Source: Brevibacillus brevis NBRC 100599 | Lineage (GTDB): Bacteria; Bacillota; Bacilli; Brevibacillales; Brevibacillaceae | Assembly: GCF_000010165.1 (NCBI RefSeq) | Contig: NC_012491.1 | Location: forward strand, 3,169,501 to 3,233,500 | DNA: 64,000 nt | Direction: 5' to 3' | In this document: positions 62,106-64,000 of the stretch, piece by piece | Position numbering within the stretch: the stretch's first letter is position 1 | Layout: every line of letters begins with the position of its first letter | The notes under the pieces: generated by a model | Database searches by the model: none | The model's input: the letters and a program-made list of their open reading frames with translations, nothing else | Told to the model about the DNA's origin: nothing | Translations under genes and position numbers: made by a program

Positions 62106-63314
62106 ATGTCTCAACCTGCGACAGTTGGAACGGCCAGACAAACCGCCAACTTCATGCTACTGGGAGTCAGCATGGCACATTTGCTTAATGACGCAATGCA
62201 GAATATTGTGCCTGCCGCATTTCCTATTTTTCAAAAATCGATGCAACTCAGCTTTACCCAAATTGGGTGGGTCGCGTTTACTCTTAACCTGACGGCATCG
62301 GTACTTCAGCCACTGATCGGCTCTTATACAGACCGCAAACCAATGCCGGCATTGCTGCCCTTGGGCATGGTCTTCACGTTGCTTGGCATGATTGGTCTTG
62401 CTTTCTCGTCTGGTTTATGGATGCTGATTGTTTCCGCTGCATTCATAGGCGTCGGCTCTTCTGTGCTTCACCCGGAATCATCCCGCGTGGCACACCTTGC
62501 CGCAGGCAACAGCAAAGGACTCGCGCAATCGATCTTTCAGGTTGGCGGTAACACCGGACAGGCTCTTGCCCCGCTAATGGCGGCATATATCATTTCGCCG
62601 CAGGGACAGCTGGGGTTTCTGTGGTTTACGTTGCTGGCCCTCATTGGCATCGTGGTTCAGCGGTATGTAAGCAGATGGTACACCGGCCAAATCCATTTAC
62701 AGAACAGGCCGGAGAGGCGCTCCTCTGGGGAAAGTGATTTTACGAGACCCAAGGTTTTCGTATTTTTCGTTCTGGGTACGTTGATCATGTTGCTGTTTTC
62801 CAAGTTCGTTTATCTGGCGGGCATGACAGGGTTCTATTCGTTTTATTACATGGAACGTTATCAGCTGCCGCTGGAAAGCGCCCAGATGTCCTTGTTCGCC
62901 CTGCAATTTTCGGGAATGTTGGGTACTTTGCTCGGAGGCCCGCTCGCAGATCGTTTCGGTCGAAAAAAGATCATCTGGTTTTCGATTCTCGGAACGGCAC
63001 CGTTTTCTTTGTGGCTGCCTTACGCTGGTCCGGTCGCTTCTGTTTTTCTGTGCCTGGCGATTGGAGCCATTCTCATGTCGGGTTTTTCCGTCATCATCGT
63101 ATATGCCCAGGAAATGCTTCCAGGCAAGGTGGGGACGATCGCAGGTTTGTTTTTCGGTCTTTCGTTCGGCATGGCCGGACTTGGCTCGGTTGTGCTCGGC
63201 TGGTTGATTGACCAGACCGGGGTGGCCTTCGTCATCCAACTATGCGCGTACTTACCGTTGATTGGCATACTCGCGTTACTCTTGCCAAAGGATTCCCGGT
63301 TGATGAGCCAGTAA
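62106..63314 (+). CDS. MFS efflux protein, fosmidomycin-resistance (Fsr) type
   Basis: This 402-residue protein has twelve transmembrane helices. Family features are HLLNDAMQNIVPAAFPIFQ in helix 1, VLQPLIGSYTDRKPMP after helix 2, GVGSSVLHPESSRVAH in helix 4, and the central GGPLADRFGRKKI loop. Fsr-type transporters export fosmidomycin and other small compounds by proton antiport. AAAGAGGTGAA precedes the ATG. The divergent AraC gene is the likely regulator. Confidence 0.9.
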   Translation: MSQPATVGTARQTANFMLLGVSMAHLLNDAMQNIVPAAFPIFQKSMQLSFTQIGWVAFTLNLTASVLQPLIGSYTDRKPMPALLPLGMVFTLLGMIGLAFSSGLWMLIVSAAFIGVGSSVLHPESSRVAHLAAGNSKGLAQSIFQVGGNTGQALAPLMAAYIISPQGQLGFLWFTLLALIGIVVQRYVSRWYTGQIHLQNRPERRSSGESDFTRPKVFVFFVLGTLIMLLFSKFVYLAGMTGFYSFYYMERYQLPLESAQMSLFALQFSGMLGTLLGGPLADRFGRKKIIWFSILGTAPFSLWLPYAGPVASVFLCLAIGAILMSGFSVIIVYAQEMLPGKVGTIAGLFFGLSFGMAGLGSVVLGWLIDQTGVAFVIQLCAYLPLIGILALLLPKDSRLMSQ

Positions 63315-63402
63315 GTTTTATTCAAAGTAAAAAACGGCGTCTATGCCTTTTTCGTTCTTGCTATATGATGAAGCATAGCGGGACAAGAGAACAGCCACAT
63401 TT

Positions 63403-63585
63403 TCAGTATTTTAAACGGAAGTGTATCCCCCATCTACCAACAAACATCAAACTGGGGCCTGTAATGAAAGAAGCATCTTTGCTGGTTAAGAACAGAACGG
63501 CTTTCGCTACCTCCCACTGTTTTCTTGAGTTGCGGGTTGCAAGCCCTACCTCATCCTCTATAACTATCCATAAGCATCTCTCCAT
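63403..63585 (-). pseudogene. C-terminal remnant of an SDR enzyme
   Basis: The minus-strand frame holds VAKAVLFLTSKDASFITG followed by PSLMFVGRWG, the usual SDR C-terminal cofactor/substrate region (the normal form ends DGGW). No N-terminal half is attached. Confidence 0.7.
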
Positions 63586-63678
63586 TTAGACAATATCTAG
63601 TCGTAACAAAGAAGATGCATTTAGTTAAAATACTTTCTATTTTCTTTTAGAAAAGTGAGATTAAGAAGCGATACTGTA

Positions 63679-63705
63679 AGAAACCCCAACAAATGTGGGG
63701 TTTCT
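63679..63705. terminator. 10-bp hairpin
   Basis: AGAAACCCCA and TGGGGTTTCT are separated by seven bases and followed by CCTTT. It lies between remnants. Confidence 0.55.
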
Positions 63706-63795
63706 CCTTTGTCTAAGCATTTCCGACAGGGGTGCCAGCCTGCAGTAGCATACTCGTTATTTTTCGCGGAGTTGAACCAGGTTAACGGGGATGTC

Positions 63796-63906
63796 TCAAA
63801 TCTCGCTGATCTCCACTCTCTCGGTCTTCTTTCGGCGCCGCAGTTCATTGACACAATGGTTATATGCGATCCGGTGCAACCAGTTCCGATGAGTGTGTAA
63901 TTGTCT
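63796..63906 (-). pseudogene. ECF sigma factor fragment
   Basis: The minus strand encodes HRNWLHRIAYNHCVNELRRR, typical of region 2.4 in extracytoplasmic-function sigma factors, and ends in a stop shortly after. Neither the N-terminal part nor region 4 is seen. The remaining bases to 64000 show no further gene. Confidence 0.55.
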
Positions 63907-64000
63907 TTGACAGAGAAGTACTACTATAATTGAAAGAATTTCAGGTAAGAGCGGACACAAAAACTATTTATTTTCTCAGAACATTAGGGAGAGGAGCCAT

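Overview
The window looks like the chromosome of a spore-forming, low/medium-GC Firmicute of the Paenibacillaceae, most probably Brevibacillus. The support is a small acid-soluble spore protein gene, Bacillus-type families (XpaC/TelA, YkvI, a YpcP-like exonuclease, DacF-type carboxypeptidase), strong GGAGG ribosome binding sites, frequent TTG/GTG starts and many classical hairpin terminators. The genus is an inference; no rRNA or complete tRNA gene is present.

Layout. 0-11.3 kb: a truncated LuxR-like regulator, then a formamide-deformylase-type amidohydrolase with a DJ-1/PfpI isonitrile-hydratase-type protein. A tellurite/stress module follows (TelA and XpaC divergent from a VWA protein). Next come a second DJ-1/PfpI gene in one operon with a FecBCDE-like chelate importer, and a NarL-type two-component system. 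11.3-22.7 kb: accessory DNA with a lipoprotein, an SDR protein whose catalytic Tyr is Phe, a nitroreductase, and a TetR-operator-dihydrolipoamide-dehydrogenase unit followed by a decayed second copy of it. An HlyD/ABC-2 permease pair without an ATPase comes next, then a stretch of broken genes (Rossmann protein, DinG-like helicase, IS21). 22.7-28.6 kb: an OmpR-type two-component system and two paralogous COG4705-type membrane proteins. All three transcription units share a TTTTNAT-N4-TTTTAAT-N10-(-10) promoter layout, so they look like one regulon.

28.6-30.7 kb: pseudogenes (PadR, SLH, M23). 30.7-37.8 kb: a GntR regulator and a five-gene operon (gamma-synthase-type PLP enzyme, homoserine-dehydrogenase-like protein, aldehyde dehydrogenase, MmuP-like permease, MmuM) that fits catabolism of S-methylmethionine or a related amino acid. 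37.8-39.5 kb: sparse DNA with a gene fragment and an IS-like end. 39.5-54.2 kb: a more conserved backbone with DUF4241, deoD, two glycosyltransferase-like genes, dacF-like, a small alarmone synthetase, M23 peptidase, SASP, a 5'-3' exonuclease, MarR, ravA/viaA and two permeases. The SASP leader contains a 55-nt sequence that folds as a complete miniature tRNA-like cloverleaf.

54.2-61.1 kb: an island of poorly known proteins (a SUKH-like fusion, a secreted WG-like protein, DUF4261, small immunity-like genes, EVE) with gene remnants. 61.2-64 kb: an AraC regulator divergent from a fosmidomycin-resistance-type MFS exporter, then SDR and ECF-sigma remnants.

Main points for follow-up: the cloverleaf in the SASP leader, the two-component/COG4705 regulon, the possible isonitrile-handling locus, and the sulfonium/methionine-type catabolic operon.
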